DNA of 64,000 nucleotides from Klebsiella oxytoca (GCF_009707385.1 NZ_CP046115.1:186001-250000); one strand, 5' to 3'; numbered from the stretch's first letter, positions 41,858 through 51,743 are shown. Translations and numbers: made by a program. The notes: generated from the letters alone by a model not told the origin.

Positions 41858-42766
41858 TTAATGACGGAGCTGCTGCAAATCGTCGTGCGTCAGACCGGTC
41901 ATTTCCATAACCGCCGCTGCATCAATCCCCCGTTCGAGCATGGCCTTCGCGACGCTAAGAAGCGCAGTGCGTTTGCCCTCTATTATGCCTTCCTTAATGC
42001 CCTTCTGCATACCTTCCTCAAGCCACTTTTCTGCCAGAGTCATCAGTACACCTCCATGTTGCGGCACCCGCTGTGCCAGCTCATATAATAGCGGCCGAAC
42101 ATCCTGCTCTTCTCCCGCCTGGGTCATATATTTTATCAGGACGGTAATTTGTTGTCTGCTCATCTGTTCCAGCATCAGCAGGCTGGTGAGCTTGTCGACG
42201 AGCTCAGCCATATCCCGCTGCCGTATATGCTTTTGTACCAGCGTCAGGGCCGCCATACTCCGGTGCTGCATGATTTCGTCATCGGGGATAACGGTAATAT
42301 CGACCAGCGGGAAGGCGGTGGAGTAAATCTGGCGCGCAGTTTCCGGATCGGCAAAGCTTTCCAGCCAGTCCAACGACCAGGGATAGGGGCTTCGCCGTCC
42401 CTGATAAAAAAGAATTGGGATCACCAGAGGTAGCGTTTTATGCCCTCCTTCGATGTGCCGCTGCATAGCCGCGATGGCGTAGCGCATTAAACGAAACGCC
42501 ATTAATTTATCTGGCGAGCTTTGATGTTCAATCAGGACGTGTACATAGCCGCAACCGCTGGTCGTTTCCAGAGAATAGAGGATATCGCTGTAGTATGGCC
42601 GCAGATCATCTTCAATAAAGCTTCCTGACTCAAGGCGTAGCGTATTCAGTTTACAAATTTGTCTGAGTGAGGGGGGCAGATGGATCTCTATAAAATCCCG
42701 CGCGGTTTCCACGCGGGAGAGAAAGGTTCTGAATACCGCATCGTGAGGGGTTGCCGCTTCTGCCAT
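41858..42766 (-). CDS. Rpn family recombination-promoting nuclease/putative transposase
   Basis: A 302-residue protein of the YhgA-like/Rpn family (PD-(D/E)XK nuclease). The N-terminus MAEAATPHDAVFRTFLS is the family start; the catalytic region shows YYSDILYSLE (Asp), VHVLIEHQSS (Glu-x-Gln) and MAFRLMRYAIAAM; the C-terminus has the usual KWLEEGMQKGIKEGIIEGK helical tail. Rpn proteins in E. coli (RpnA-E) are DNA endonucleases that promote RecA-independent recombination; their physiological role is unsettled, and phage defence has been proposed. I start at 42766, where GGATGA is well spaced. It is inserted between rhtC and rhtB, which are adjacent in E. coli. Confidence 0.88.
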   Translation of the reverse strand: MAEAATPHDAVFRTFLSRVETARDFIEIHLPPSLRQICKLNTLRLESGSFIEDDLRPYYSDILYSLETTSGCGYVHVLIEHQSSPDKLMAFRLMRYAIAAMQRHIEGGHKTLPLVIPILFYQGRRSPYPWSLDWLESFADPETARQIYSTAFPLVDITVIPDDEIMQHRSMAALTLVQKHIRQRDMAELVDKLTSLLMLEQMSRQQITVLIKYMTQAGEEQDVRPLLYELAQRVPQHGGVLMTLAEKWLEEGMQKGIKEGIIEGKRTALLSVAKAMLERGIDAAAVMEMTGLTHDDLQQLRH

Positions 42767-42928
42767 CGTTTTCATCCACGAAGAAGAGAATCTGGCGGCA
42801 TTCTGGCACTGGCGCAGCGAGGTCAACAGCGGGCAAAAAAATTATCTTCGTTCTTTGCGCACCTGCTCGGCTGATGATGTCGCTACGCCCGGAAATCTAA
42901 CGTTAATTTGCGAGCGAGCTTCCATTCA

Positions 42929-43549
42929 TCAGGCGTGGCGCGCGGAGGCCAGCAGGGCGCCGACCAGCATAAACAGCGAACCGAATACCTTATTCAACGC
43001 TTTCATCTGTTTCGGCCCCTTAATCCATGCCGCGATACGCTGCGCCAGCGTGGCGTAGCCGATCATCACGATAATATCGACCACGATGGTGGTGACGCCG
43101 AGCACGAGGTACTGCATCACCTGGGGCTGGTGCGGCACGATAAACTGCGGGAACAGCGCGGCGAGGAACACGATGCTTTTTGGGTTGGTCAGATTCACGA
43201 ACACCGCGCGTTTAAAGAGTTTGCCGCGGGTCTGCACTTTCGCCAGCGTATTCAAATCGATAGAGCCCGCGGCTCGCCATTGCTGAATACCGAGCCAGAT
43301 GAGATAAGCAGCGCCTGCCCATTTCAGGATTTCAAAGGCCAACAGCGAACGAGAAAATAGCGTACCCAGGCCAACGCCGACCAGTACGATATGGATTCCA
43401 AGCCCGGTCTGTAGCCCGGCAATGGAGGCTACAGCGCCGCGATAGCCATGGTTAATGGAGGTGGTCATGGTATTTATCGCCCCGGAACCCGGTGACAGGC
43501 TGAGAATAATTGATGTCAGCAGATAGGCAAACCACCACTCGAACGTCAT
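42929..43549 (-). CDS. rhtB: Homoserine/homoserine lactone efflux protein RhtB
   Basis: A 206-residue LysE/RhtB family exporter, with [19 protein letters not shown] in the first membrane segment and [21 protein letters not shown] in the middle, nearly identical to E. coli RhtB. Divergent from pldB. Paralogue of rhtC on the other side of the rpn gene. Confidence 0.96.
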   Translation of the reverse strand: MTFEWWFAYLLTSIILSLSPGSGAINTMTTSINHGYRGAVASIAGLQTGLGIHIVLVGVGLGTLFSRSLLAFEILKWAGAAYLIWLGIQQWRAAGSIDLNTLAKVQTRGKLFKRAVFVNLTNPKSIVFLAALFPQFIVPHQPQVMQYLVLGVTTIVVDIIVMIGYATLAQRIAAWIKGPKQMKALNKVFGSLFMLVGALLASARHA

Positions 43550-43658
43550 GAGAAACTCCCTGATTGTCTGTTTTTATGCCACAATACGCTATTGTGTAAG
43601 CATTGTGTGATGCACGACAAAAAAACGATTTTCAGCGGTTATCAGGGGTGTAAGCCCG

Positions 43659-44651
43659 ATGTTTTTGCAGCAAAAGGACTGGGAAACACGAGAAAACGCG
43701 TTTGCGGCCTTTACCATGGGGCCACTGACCGATTTCTGGCGTCAGCGGGAAGAGGCCGAATTTACGGGCGTAGATAATGTTCCGGTACGCTTTGTTCGCT
43801 TCTGCGCCACAACTCACGACCGGGTAGTGGTTATTTGCCCCGGACGCATTGAAAGCTATGTGAAGTACGCTGAGCTGGCTTACGATCTTTTCCGCAGCGG
43901 CTTTGACGTGATGATTATCGATCATCGAGGTCAGGGACGCTCCGGGCGCATGCTTTCCGATACCCACCGCGGACACGTTGTTAATTTCAGCGATTACGTC
44001 GACGATCTCGCCGCTTTCTGGGAGCAGGAAGTGGTCCCCGGCCACTGGCGGAAACGGTTTATACTGGCCCACTCGATGGGTGGGGCAATTGCGACGCTAT
44101 TTTTGCAGCGCTACCACCAGTATTGCGATGCGATGGCGCTCTGCGCGCCAATGTTTGGCATTGTCATGCGCCTGCCTGACTGGATGGTGCGTCATATTCT
44201 CGATTGGGCTGAGGGCCATCAGCGCATCCGTGAAGAGTATGCCCTCGGAACCGGTCGCTGGCGGGCACTGCCCTTTGCGGTCAACGTACTGACGCACAGC
44301 CGTCAACGCTATCGTCGCAACCTCCGTTTTTACGCCGATGAACCACAGCTGCGGGTCGGCGGGCCAACGTTCCACTGGGTGCGCGAGGGGATTCTGGCCG
44401 GCGAAGAGGTGCTGGCCGGTGCGGCAAAAGACGTTACGCCAACGTTATTGCTCCAGGCGGAAGAAGAGCGAGTGGTCGATAACCGTATGCACGATCGCTA
44501 CTGTGAACTTCGCGCCGCTGGCGGTCATCCCTGTGAAGGGAATAAGCCGTTTGTCATAGAAGGGGCATACCATGAGATCCTTTTTGAAAAGGACGCCATG
44601 CGCTCGGTCGCGCTAAACGCTATCGTCGATTTTTTTAGTCGACACACTTAA
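43659..44651 (+). CDS. pldB: Lysophospholipase L2
   Basis: PldB is an inner-membrane-associated alpha/beta hydrolase that removes the acyl chain from lysophospholipids and can transfer it to phosphatidylglycerol. The 330-residue protein has IIDHRGQGRSGR, the nucleophile elbow ILAHSMGGAIATLF (Ser about 137), and the C-terminal His in EGAYHEILFEKD. AGGGGTG lies 8 bases before the ATG. It is followed by yigL after 43 bases; in enterobacteria the sRNA SgrS stabilises a pldB-yigL processing product, with its site in the pldB 3' end. Confidence 0.94.
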   Translation: MFLQQKDWETRENAFAAFTMGPLTDFWRQREEAEFTGVDNVPVRFVRFCATTHDRVVVICPGRIESYVKYAELAYDLFRSGFDVMIIDHRGQGRSGRMLSDTHRGHVVNFSDYVDDLAAFWEQEVVPGHWRKRFILAHSMGGAIATLFLQRYHQYCDAMALCAPMFGIVMRLPDWMVRHILDWAEGHQRIREEYALGTGRWRALPFAVNVLTHSRQRYRRNLRFYADEPQLRVGGPTFHWVREGILAGEEVLAGAAKDVTPTLLLQAEEERVVDNRMHDRYCELRAAGGHPCEGNKPFVIEGAYHEILFEKDAMRSVALNAIVDFFSRHT

Positions 44652-44694
44652 TCCGGCGAAACGCTCGTCGCCCTGTTTAGAGGTTAAAATTTTT

Positions 44695-45495
44695 ATGTAC
44701 CAGGTTGTTGCGTCTGACTTAGATGGCACGTTGCTTTCCCCCGATCACTGCTTAACCCCCTACGCCAAAGAGACGCTGAAGCTGCTTACCGCGCGCGGTA
44801 TCAATTTCGTATTTGCGACCGGCCGTCATTACATCGATGTCGGGCAAATTCGCGATAATCTCGGCATTAAATCCTATATGATCACCTCTAACGGCGCTCG
44901 CGTACACGATAGCGAAGGAAAGCAAATATTTGCTCACAACCTTGATCGCGATATTGCCGCCGATCTGTTTGAGGTTATGCGTAACGATCCGGCAATCGTG
45001 ACGAATGTGTATCGTGAAGATGAGTGGTATATGAACCGCCATCGTCCGGAGGAGATGCGTTTCTTCAAAGAAGCGGTATTTAACTACAAGCTTTACGAGC
45101 CGGGCGAACTCGATCCTGAAGGCATCAGCAAGGTCTTTTTCACCTGCGATAAGCATGAGCATCTGCTGCCGCTGGAGCAGGCAATCAACGCCCGCTGGGG
45201 CGATCGCGTGAACGTGAGCTTCTCTACCGTAACCTGCCTCGAAGTGATGGCCGGCGGCGTGTCAAAAGGACATGCGCTGGAAGCCGTCGCGAAAATGCTC
45301 GGCTATAGCCTGAAAGAGTGCATTGCCTTCGGTGACGGCATGAACGATGCGGAAATGCTGTCGCTGGCGGGTAAGGGCTGCATTATGGCCGACGCGCACC
45401 AGCGGTTGAAAGATTTGCATCCTGAACTGGAAGTGATCGGCAGCAACGCCGATGACGCCGTCCCGCACTATCTACGTAAACTCTATCTTGATTAA
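44695..45495 (+). CDS. yigL: Sugar-phosphate/PLP phosphatase YigL (HAD, Cof type)
   Basis: A 266-residue HAD-superfamily Cof-type phosphatase: motif I ASDLDGTLLSP (about 7-17), motif III GVSKGHAL and motif IV FGDGMNDAEML. In E. coli YigL dephosphorylates sugar phosphates and pyridoxal phosphate and helps relieve phosphosugar stress under SgrS control. Downstream of pldB in the same operon. Confidence 0.95.
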   Translation: MYQVVASDLDGTLLSPDHCLTPYAKETLKLLTARGINFVFATGRHYIDVGQIRDNLGIKSYMITSNGARVHDSEGKQIFAHNLDRDIAADLFEVMRNDPAIVTNVYREDEWYMNRHRPEEMRFFKEAVFNYKLYEPGELDPEGISKVFFTCDKHEHLLPLEQAINARWGDRVNVSFSTVTCLEVMAGGVSKGHALEAVAKMLGYSLKECIAFGDGMNDAEMLSLAGKGCIMADAHQRLKDLHPELEVIGSNADDAVPHYLRKLYLD

Positions 45496-45583
45496 AAAAG
45501 ATTGACGTTTGCTTTATAAGTGAACAGTTGTCAACCAATCACTTCGCTACAATGAGTGTTCTTTACTCTGTGAGACATTCATT

Positions 45584-46483
45584 GTGGCGCTACTGATTAT
45601 TACCACCATCCTGTGGGCCTTCTCCTTCAGCCTGTATGGCGAATATCTGGCAGGCCACGTCGATAGCTATTTCGCGGTGCTGGCGCGCGTTGGCCTGGCG
45701 GCATTAGTATTTTTACCTTTCCTGCGCTCCCGCGGGCAGAGCCTGTCAACCATCGGCCTGTATATGCTGGTAGGTGCGATGCAGCTTGGCATCATGTACA
45801 TGCTGAGTTTCCAGGCCTACTTGTACCTGACGGTGTCCGAACTTCTGCTGTTTACCGTCCTGACGCCGCTTTATATCACGCTGATTTACGATGTAATGAG
45901 CCGCCGCCGTCTGCGCTGGGGCTACGCCTTTAGCGCTCTGCTGGCGGTGATCGGCGCGGGGATTATCCGTTACGACCAGGTGACCGATCATTTCTGGACC
46001 GGTTTGATCCTGGTACAGCTCTCCAACATTAGCTTCGCTATCGGCATGGTGGGCTACAAGCGCCTGATGGAAACGCGTCCGATGCCGCAGCATAACGCCT
46101 TCGCCTGGTTCTACGTCGGGGCGTTTCTGGTAGCGACAGTGGCCTGGTTGATGCTGGGTAACGCGCAGAAAATGCCGGAAACCTCGCTGCAGTGGGGCAT
46201 TCTGGTATTTCTTGGCGTGGCGGCATCGGGAATTGGCTACTTCATGTGGAACTACGGCGCTACCCAGGTGGATGCCGGTACGCTCGGCATCATGAATAAT
46301 ATGCATGTGCCGGCCGGGCTGCTGGTAAACCTTGCTATCTGGCATCAACAGCCCCGCTGGCCAAGCTTTATCACAGGAGCTCTGGTGATCCTGGCCTCGC
46401 TATGGGTCCATCGGCGCTGGGTCGCTCCGCACTCCGCACAAACGGTAAATGATCGCAAGCGTGGTTCCGCGCTGAGCGAATAA
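45584..46483 (+). CDS. yigM: Biotin transporter YigM (EamA family)
   Basis: A 299-residue membrane protein with ten helices in two EamA repeats, E. coli length, starting at GTG 45584 ([19 protein letters not shown]). E. coli YigM is a high-affinity biotin transporter. Its 3' end overlaps the convergent metR coding sequence by 113 bp, so the two C-termini are encoded on opposite strands of the same DNA. Confidence 0.94.
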   Translation: MALLIITTILWAFSFSLYGEYLAGHVDSYFAVLARVGLAALVFLPFLRSRGQSLSTIGLYMLVGAMQLGIMYMLSFQAYLYLTVSELLLFTVLTPLYITLIYDVMSRRRLRWGYAFSALLAVIGAGIIRYDQVTDHFWTGLILVQLSNISFAIGMVGYKRLMETRPMPQHNAFAWFYVGAFLVATVAWLMLGNAQKMPETSLQWGILVFLGVAASGIGYFMWNYGATQVDAGTLGIMNNMHVPAGLLVNLAIWHQQPRWPSFITGALVILASLWVHRRWVAPHSAQTVNDRKRGSALSE

Positions 46484-47324
46484 ACGCCTCGGTGGCCGGC
46501 TGATGCTGCTCGCCGTCGCGTACCGCGGCGTACAGTCGGCTCCACAGGCCCTCGCCGAGGGTTTTGGTGATCACCAGCCCCTGGCGCTCAAAGCTCTCCA
46601 CGACCCAGTGCGGCAGGGCGGCGATGCCCATCCGCGCAGCAACCATCTGAATTAACAGCAGCGTATTATCGACGCTCTTCAACTGCGGGCTGACCCCCGC
46701 TGGCTGCAGGAAGTGACGCCAGATATCCAGGCGCCCGCGCTGCACCGGATAAATCAGCAGCATCTCGGTTGCTAAATCCTCAGGCGCAATACGCGTCTTT
46801 GCCGCCAGCGGATGGTCCGGCGCCATTACCAGCCGCACTTCGTAATCAAACATCGGCGAATAGTGCAGGCCGCTGCGCGGCAGAATATCAGAGGTCATAA
46901 CCAGGTCCAGTTCGCCCTGCTGCAGGCCCGGCTGCGGGTCGAAGGTGACCCCGGACTGAAAATCCACTTCCACATGCGGCCAGCGGGCGCGGAAATTCTC
47001 CAGCGCCGGGGTGAGCCATTGAATACAGCTATGGCATTCGATGGCGATACGCAGACGGGTTTGCTGCGGCTCGTTGCAATCCTGCAGGGCGCGGCTAATT
47101 TGCGGCAGCACCTGATTGGCCAGCTGCAGCAGGATCTCTCCCTGCGGCGTAAAGCGCAGCGGCTGACTTTTGCGCACAAAAAGACGGAAGCCAAGGCGCT
47201 GTTCCAGATCGCTGAACTGGTGGGATAAGGCGGACTGTGTCTGGTGCAGGGCCGCCGCCGCGCCCGCCAGAGAACCGCTGTTCCGCAACGCCTGGAGCGT
47301 TTTCAGGTGTTTAATTTCGATCAT
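46371..47324 (-). CDS. metR: LysR-type methionine regulator MetR
   Basis: MetR activates metE and other methionine genes with homocysteine as coeffector. The 317-residue protein has the LysR helix-turn-helix ([20 protein letters not shown], then [19 protein letters not shown]) and a periplasmic-binding-type effector domain. Divergent from metE, with a MetR site overlapping its own start codon and a MetJ operator in the gap. The last 113 bp overlap yigM on the other strand. Confidence 0.96.
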   Translation of the reverse strand: MIEIKHLKTLQALRNSGSLAGAAAALHQTQSALSHQFSDLEQRLGFRLFVRKSQPLRFTPQGEILLQLANQVLPQISRALQDCNEPQQTRLRIAIECHSCIQWLTPALENFRARWPHVEVDFQSGVTFDPQPGLQQGELDLVMTSDILPRSGLHYSPMFDYEVRLVMAPDHPLAAKTRIAPEDLATEMLLIYPVQRGRLDIWRHFLQPAGVSPQLKSVDNTLLLIQMVAARMGIAALPHWVVESFERQGLVITKTLGEGLWSRLYAAVRDGEQHQPATEAFIRSARNHACDHLPFVRSAERPSADGPIARPGSPELL

Positions 47325-47336
47325 GAAAGTCCTTCA
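47324..47336. promoter_or_regulatory. MetR binding site at the metR start
   Basis: TGAAAGTCCTTCA fits the MetR consensus TGAA-N5-TTCA exactly. It includes the first base of the metR start codon, consistent with MetR autorepression and metE activation from the divergent gap. Confidence 0.75.
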
Positions 47337-47395
47337 CTTCGGCATGAATAATTTGCGCTTGAGGAATATACAGTAACTGTCAATTATGGATGTGT

Positions 47396-47411
47396 AAACA
47401 TCTGGACGTCT
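47396..47411. promoter_or_regulatory. MetJ operator (two tandem met boxes) before metE
   Basis: AAACATCT-GGACGTCT are two adjacent 8-mers matching the met box AGACGTCT in 6 and 7 of 8 positions. A possible promoter (TTGAGG 47359-47364, 17 bp, AATTAT 47382-47387) would start transcription at about 47394, so MetJ with S-adenosylmethionine would cover the start point. Confidence 0.75.
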
Positions 47412-47423
47412 AAATCCTTTATC

Positions 47424-47524
47424 TTTCGAATTTATGGTGCGTTGGCTGCACTTCCTCACCCCAGTCACTTACTTCAGTAAGCTCCTGGGGATGAGCAAGT
47501 TTGCCGCCTTCCCTAAATCCGAAA
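47424..47524. repeat. ERIC element in the metE leader
   Basis: Contains the ERIC core CCTCACCCCAGTCACTTAC and TCAGTAAGCTCCTGGGGAT, GCGTTGGCTGC on the left, TTGCCGCCTT on the right, and inverted ends (TTCGAATTTATGG against CCCTAAATCCGAAA). It lies between the MetJ operator and the metE start codon, within 32 bases of the latter. Confidence 0.85.
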
Positions 47525-47555
47525 TCTTTCGGATTGCAATTATGAGGCTCAAAAA

Positions 47556-49817
47556 ATGACAATTATTAACCACACCCTCGGTTTCCCTCGCGTTGGCCTG
47601 CGTCGCGAGCTAAAGAAAGCGCAAGAGAGCTACTGGGCGGGTAAGACCAGCCGCGAAGAGCTGCTGGCTGTCGGCCGCGAGCTGCGCGCTCGTCACTGGC
47701 AGCAGCAGAAGCAGGCCGGCGTTGACCTGCTGCCGGTAGGCGATTTCGCCTGGTACGACCATGTTCTGACTACCAGCTTGCTACTGGGCAACGTGCCGGC
47801 TCGTCATCAGAACAAAGACGGCTCCGTCGATATCGATACTTTGTTCCGCATTGGCCGCGGCCGTGCGCCGACCGGCGAACCGGCTGCGGCGGCGGAAATG
47901 ACCAAATGGTTTAATACCAACTACCACTACATGGTGCCGGAATTCGTGAAAGGCCAGCAGTTTAAACTGAGCTGGAGACAGCTGCTGGATGAGGTGGACG
48001 AAGCGCTGGCGCTGGGCCACAAAGTGAAGCCCGTCCTGCTTGGGCCAGTCACCTATCTGTGGCTCGGTAAAGTAAAAGGTGAGCCGTTCGATCGTCTGAG
48101 CCTGCTGAACGATATTCTGCCGGTTTATCGGCAGGTACTGGCAGAGCTGGCAAAACGCGGCATTGAGTGGGTACAGATTGATGAACCTGCGCTGGTGCTT
48201 GAGCTGCCGCAGGCGTGGCTGGAGGCTTTCAAACCGGCTTATGAGGCGCTTAACGGCGAGGTTAAGCTGCTGCTGACCACCTACTTTGAAGGCATTACCG
48301 ATAACCTCGACACCATTACCGCGCTGCCGGTGCAGGGTTTGCATGTGGATCTGGTCCATGGCCAGGATGATGTCGCCGAACTGCATAAGCGCCTGCCTGC
48401 CGACTGGCTGCTCTCCGCGGGCCTGATCAACGGTCGCAACGTCTGGCGCGCCGATCTGAGCGAAAAATACGCGCAGGTTAAAGGGATTGTCGGCAAACGC
48501 GAGCTGTGGGTCGCCTCTTCCTGCTCCCTGCTGCACAGCCCGATCGATTTGAGCGTGGAAACGCGGCTTGATGCCGAAGTGAAGAGCTGGTTTGCCTTCG
48601 CCCTGCAAAAATGCCAGGAACTGGCGCTGCTGCGCGATGCGCTGAACAGCGGCGTTACCGCTGCGATTGCCGAATGGAGCGCGCCGATCCAGGCCCGTCG
48701 CCATTCAACCCGCGTACATAACGCGGCGGTAGAGCAACGCCTGGCGGCGATCACCGCTCAGGACAGCCAGCGCACGAGCGCCTACGAGGTTCGCGCAGCC
48801 GCCCAGCGAGCGCGCTTTAAGCTTCCGGCCTGGCCGACCACCACCATCGGTTCATTCCCGCAGACCACTGAGATCCGCGGCCTGCGTCTGGATTTCAAAA
48901 AGGGTAATCTCGACGCTAACCGCTACCGTACCGGCATCGCTGAACATATTAAGCAGGCGATCGTTGAGCAGGAGCGGCTGGGGCTGGACGTGCTGGTTCA
49001 TGGTGAAGCCGAGCGTAACGATATGGTAGAATACTTCGGCGAACATCTGGACGGCTTTATTTTCACGCAAAACGGCTGGGTGCAGAGCTACGGTTCCCGC
49101 TGTGTTAAGCCGCCGGTGGTGATTGGTGACGTCAGCCGCCCGGAGGCGATCACCGTTGAGTGGGCAAAATACGCCCAGTCGCTGACCGATAAACCGGTAA
49201 AAGGCATGTTGACCGGCCCGGTGACCATTCTCTGCTGGTCCTTTCCGCGTGAAGATGTCAGCCGTGAAACCATTGCGAAGCAGATAGCCCTTGCGCTGCG
49301 CGATGAAGTGGCCGATCTGGAAGCGGCCGGTATTGGCATTATCCAGATTGACGAACCGGCGCTGCGCGAAGGCCTGCCGCTGAAGCGCAGCGATTGGGAT
49401 GCTTACCTGGCGTGGGGCGTGGAAGCTTTTCGTATCAACGCTGCGGTGGCGAAAGACGACACGCAGATCCACACCCACATGTGTTATTGCGAGTTCAACG
49501 ACATCATGGACTCCATCGCCGCGCTGGATGCCGATGTGATCACCATCGAAACCTCGCGTTCTGATATGGAGCTGCTGGAGTCGTTTGAAGAGTTCGACTA
49601 CCCGAATGAAATCGGGCCGGGAGTGTACGATATTCATTCGCCAAACGTCCCGAGCGTCGAGTGGATAGAAGCGTTGCTGAAGAAGGCCGCGCAGCGTATT
49701 CCGGCAGAGCGCCTGTGGGTAAACCCGGACTGCGGTCTGAAAACGCGCGGCTGGCCGGAAACCCGCGCCGCGCTGGCCAATATGGTCAAAGCTGCGCAGA
49801 ACCTACGCCAGGCCTGA
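47556..49817 (+). CDS. metE: Cobalamin-independent methionine synthase
   Basis: MetE transfers the methyl group of 5-methyltetrahydropteroyltriglutamate to homocysteine using zinc. The 753-residue protein has two barrel domains; the C-terminal one holds the zinc ligands in [11 protein letters not shown] (His641, Cys643), the Glu in [13 protein letters not shown] and the Cys in [12 protein letters not shown] (Cys726). ATGAGGCTC supplies the ribosome-binding site. Regulated by MetR and MetJ from the upstream gap, and its leader contains an ERIC element. Confidence 0.98.
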   Translation: MTIINHTLGFPRVGLRRELKKAQESYWAGKTSREELLAVGRELRARHWQQQKQAGVDLLPVGDFAWYDHVLTTSLLLGNVPARHQNKDGSVDIDTLFRIGRGRAPTGEPAAAAEMTKWFNTNYHYMVPEFVKGQQFKLSWRQLLDEVDEALALGHKVKPVLLGPVTYLWLGKVKGEPFDRLSLLNDILPVYRQVLAELAKRGIEWVQIDEPALVLELPQAWLEAFKPAYEALNGEVKLLLTTYFEGITDNLDTITALPVQGLHVDLVHGQDDVAELHKRLPADWLLSAGLINGRNVWRADLSEKYAQVKGIVGKRELWVASSCSLLHSPIDLSVETRLDAEVKSWFAFALQKCQELALLRDALNSGVTAAIAEWSAPIQARRHSTRVHNAAVEQRLAAITAQDSQRTSAYEVRAAAQRARFKLPAWPTTTIGSFPQTTEIRGLRLDFKKGNLDANRYRTGIAEHIKQAIVEQERLGLDVLVHGEAERNDMVEYFGEHLDGFIFTQNGWVQSYGSRCVKPPVVIGDVSRPEAITVEWAKYAQSLTDKPVKGMLTGPVTILCWSFPREDVSRETIAKQIALALRDEVADLEAAGIGIIQIDEPALREGLPLKRSDWDAYLAWGVEAFRINAAVAKDDTQIHTHMCYCEFNDIMDSIAALDADVITIETSRSDMELLESFEEFDYPNEIGPGVYDIHSPNVPSVEWIEALLKKAAQRIPAERLWVNPDCGLKTRGWPETRAALANMVKAAQNLRQA

Positions 49818-49970
49818 TGGAGAGTGGTGGGAAGGGGTAAACAGAAGAGCATTAAGAACGTCTAACCAACAAGTCGCGATCCTGTGTCTTGAGTTTGCCC
49901 AGGAAGGATCTCTTTAGCTACAGTTAAGCGTTTCCTGAATCGGGCGAATGTCGCTCTTCGGAGGTAAATG

Positions 49971-50660
49971 ATGACTAAATATAACGATCGAAAGGGATAT
50001 TTGCGTTTTGCCATTAACCTGGGCAACCCGGTTCTCGCGACACTTCTGCCGGATGGCTCTCCGGGAGGGATAACCGTTGAGCTGGCGAACAAGCTGGCGG
50101 CAGAGAGTCAACGTGAGGCACGATTTGTCACCTGGCCGACTGCCGGGCAGGTGGTTGATGCGGCGTTACGGGATCAATGGGATATCGCTTTTCTGGCTAT
50201 CGACCCGGCGCGGGAAGATAAGCTTCGCTTCACGCCGCCCTACATCACTATCGAAAGTTCGCTGATGGTTAAAAAAGCCAGCAAGATCCAGTCGGTTCAG
50301 GAGATGGATCGGGAGGGTGTAGTGATTAACGTTGGTAAAGGTGCGGCCTACGAGCTGTATCTGATTCGCACGCTAAAACATGCGACGATGCGCCAGTACG
50401 CTACCTCTCAGGAAGCTATTCAGGCATTCATCAACGGCGAAGGCGATATGGCTGCCGGCATTCGCCAGCCTCTGGAGAAAGCGGCGCAGGAAAATCCGCA
50501 GTTTCGCGTTCTGCCCGACAGCTTCAGCCAGATACAACAGGCGGTATGCGTGCCGCGCAACGCGCCGCAGCACTATGAGTTTATTTGCCGCTACCTGTCT
50601 TCATGGATAGCGGACGGGACTATTGCCGGGATGGTCAGCCGCCATCTCGGCAATAGCTGA
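49971..50660 (+). CDS. Solute-binding family 3-like protein without a signal peptide
   Basis: A 229-residue protein resembling periplasmic amino acid-binding proteins (SBP_bac_3): LRFAINLGNPVLATLLPDGS near the start, GGITVELANKLAAE, WDIAFLAIDPAREDKLRFTPPYI, and the second lobe with VGKGAAYELYLIR. It has no signal peptide, and an in-frame TAA at 49965-49967 directly before the start rules out a longer N-terminus, so it should be cytoplasmic. GGAGG is 6 bases before the ATG at 49971. No permease or ATPase gene is near. It lies between metE and ysgA, which are neighbours in E. coli. Function unknown; a cytoplasmic sensor or enzyme of the same fold is possible. Confidence 0.82.
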   Translation: MTKYNDRKGYLRFAINLGNPVLATLLPDGSPGGITVELANKLAAESQREARFVTWPTAGQVVDAALRDQWDIAFLAIDPAREDKLRFTPPYITIESSLMVKKASKIQSVQEMDREGVVINVGKGAAYELYLIRTLKHATMRQYATSQEAIQAFINGEGDMAAGIRQPLEKAAQENPQFRVLPDSFSQIQQAVCVPRNAPQHYEFICRYLSSWIADGTIAGMVSRHLGNS

Positions 50661-50663
50661 TCT

Positions 50664-51476
50664 TTAGCCGCGCTTACCGCCATACTGGGCAAACCACGCC
50701 AGCATTCGCTGCCAGCCGTCTTTCGCCGATTCTTCATGATAGCTGGCGCGATAGTCAGCGTTAAAGGCGTGGTCGGCCTGGGGATAGACCACGATTTCCG
50801 CCGTGGCGTTGGCCGCACGCAGCGCCTGGCGCATGGTTTCTATTGTGTCCTGTGGAATACTGTCATCTTTTGCGCCATAAAGCCCTAACACTGGCGCGTT
50901 CAGATCGACGGCAATGTCGACCGGATGCTTGGGTGAATTCAGCGTTTTTTCACCAACCAGCCTGCCGTACCAGGCGACAGCCGCTTTTAGCTGCGGATTG
51001 TGCGCGGCGTAGAGCCAGGTAATACGTCCACCCCAGCAGAAGCCGGTAATGAGCAGGCGATGGGCATCACCGCCGTGTCGGGCGGCCCAGCTGGCGACAT
51101 GATCGAGGTCGGCCAGGACCTGAGAGTCTGGCACTGTTTTGACCAGTCCCTGGAACAGGGAAGGAATGTCGCTGTAATCATTAGGATCGCCCTGGCGGAA
51201 GTACAGCTCTGGCGCGACAGCCAGATATCCCTCCTTCGCCAGACGGCGGCATATGTCGCGAATATGTTCATGCACGCCGAAAATTTCCTGGACTACGATA
51301 ACCACCGGCAGAGGTCCGTCAACGTTGCCCGGACGGGCATGAAATGCCGGCATGTTATCTCCCTGAGAGGGGATTGATGTCTCTCCGGAGATGATGTTCT
51401 CATCTGATGTGTGAACGGCAGTTGAGGCGTGCGGCGTGGCTGCAGGTGCGAAGCCGGTTTGCTTAATTGTCGTCAT
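50664..51476 (-). CDS. ysgA: Dienelactone hydrolase family protein YsgA
   Basis: A 270-residue alpha/beta hydrolase of the dienelactone hydrolase family. Visible are VVIVVQEIFGVHEHIRD, the Cys nucleophile in ITGFCWGGRITWL (about residue 147), the Asp in LGLYGAKDDSIP and the His in YPQADHAFNADYR. Substrate unknown. It lies convergent to the solute-binding-like gene (3-base gap) and divergent from udp. Confidence 0.92.
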   Translation of the reverse strand: MTTIKQTGFAPAATPHASTAVHTSDENIISGETSIPSQGDNMPAFHARPGNVDGPLPVVIVVQEIFGVHEHIRDICRRLAKEGYLAVAPELYFRQGDPNDYSDIPSLFQGLVKTVPDSQVLADLDHVASWAARHGGDAHRLLITGFCWGGRITWLYAAHNPQLKAAVAWYGRLVGEKTLNSPKHPVDIAVDLNAPVLGLYGAKDDSIPQDTIETMRQALRAANATAEIVVYPQADHAFNADYRASYHEESAKDGWQRMLAWFAQYGGKRG

Positions 51477-51600
51477 GGTATTCTCCGTACCCTTAATGTA
51501 TTAGCGCAGCAATAACTATAGCTGCTCTGGACAGGACGTTAACAAAACACAGTGCCCGAAACAGGCTATCTTTTGTTCAGAGTTCGGCGATTTAACTTAT

Positions 51601-51622
51601 TAATGTGATTTTTATCACTATT
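51601..51622 (+). promoter_or_regulatory. Distal CRP site of udp
   Basis: TGTGA-TTTTTA-TCACT (51604-51619) matches the CRP consensus in 9 of 10 key bases. It lies 52 bp upstream of a second CRP site, the spacing at which CytR binds between two CRP dimers at the udp promoter of E. coli. Confidence 0.85.
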
Positions 51623-51652
51623 TAATGGAAAGTCATTGCAATGAGTTTCATT

Positions 51653-51674
51653 CATGGTGACTGTAGTCACAAAA
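51653..51674 (+). promoter_or_regulatory. Proximal CRP site of udp
   Basis: GGTGA-CTGTAG-TCACA (51656-51671) matches the CRP consensus in 9 of 10 key bases. With a -10-like TAAAGT at 51693-51698, the site is centred about 41 bases before the start point, a class II activation geometry. The sequence between the two CRP sites has CATTGCAATGA, a plausible CytR contact. Confidence 0.85.
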
Positions 51675-51743
51675 TAAAGGCGACAGCTTCTGTAAAGTAC
51701 CGTTTTGCTTCTGCTGACAATTCGACCCACAGAGGAGTTTCTT

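Noticed and set aside
41816..42928. Possible IS element or transposon around the Rpn gene
   Set aside because: No terminal inverted repeats or target duplications were visible and Rpn proteins are no longer considered true transposases.
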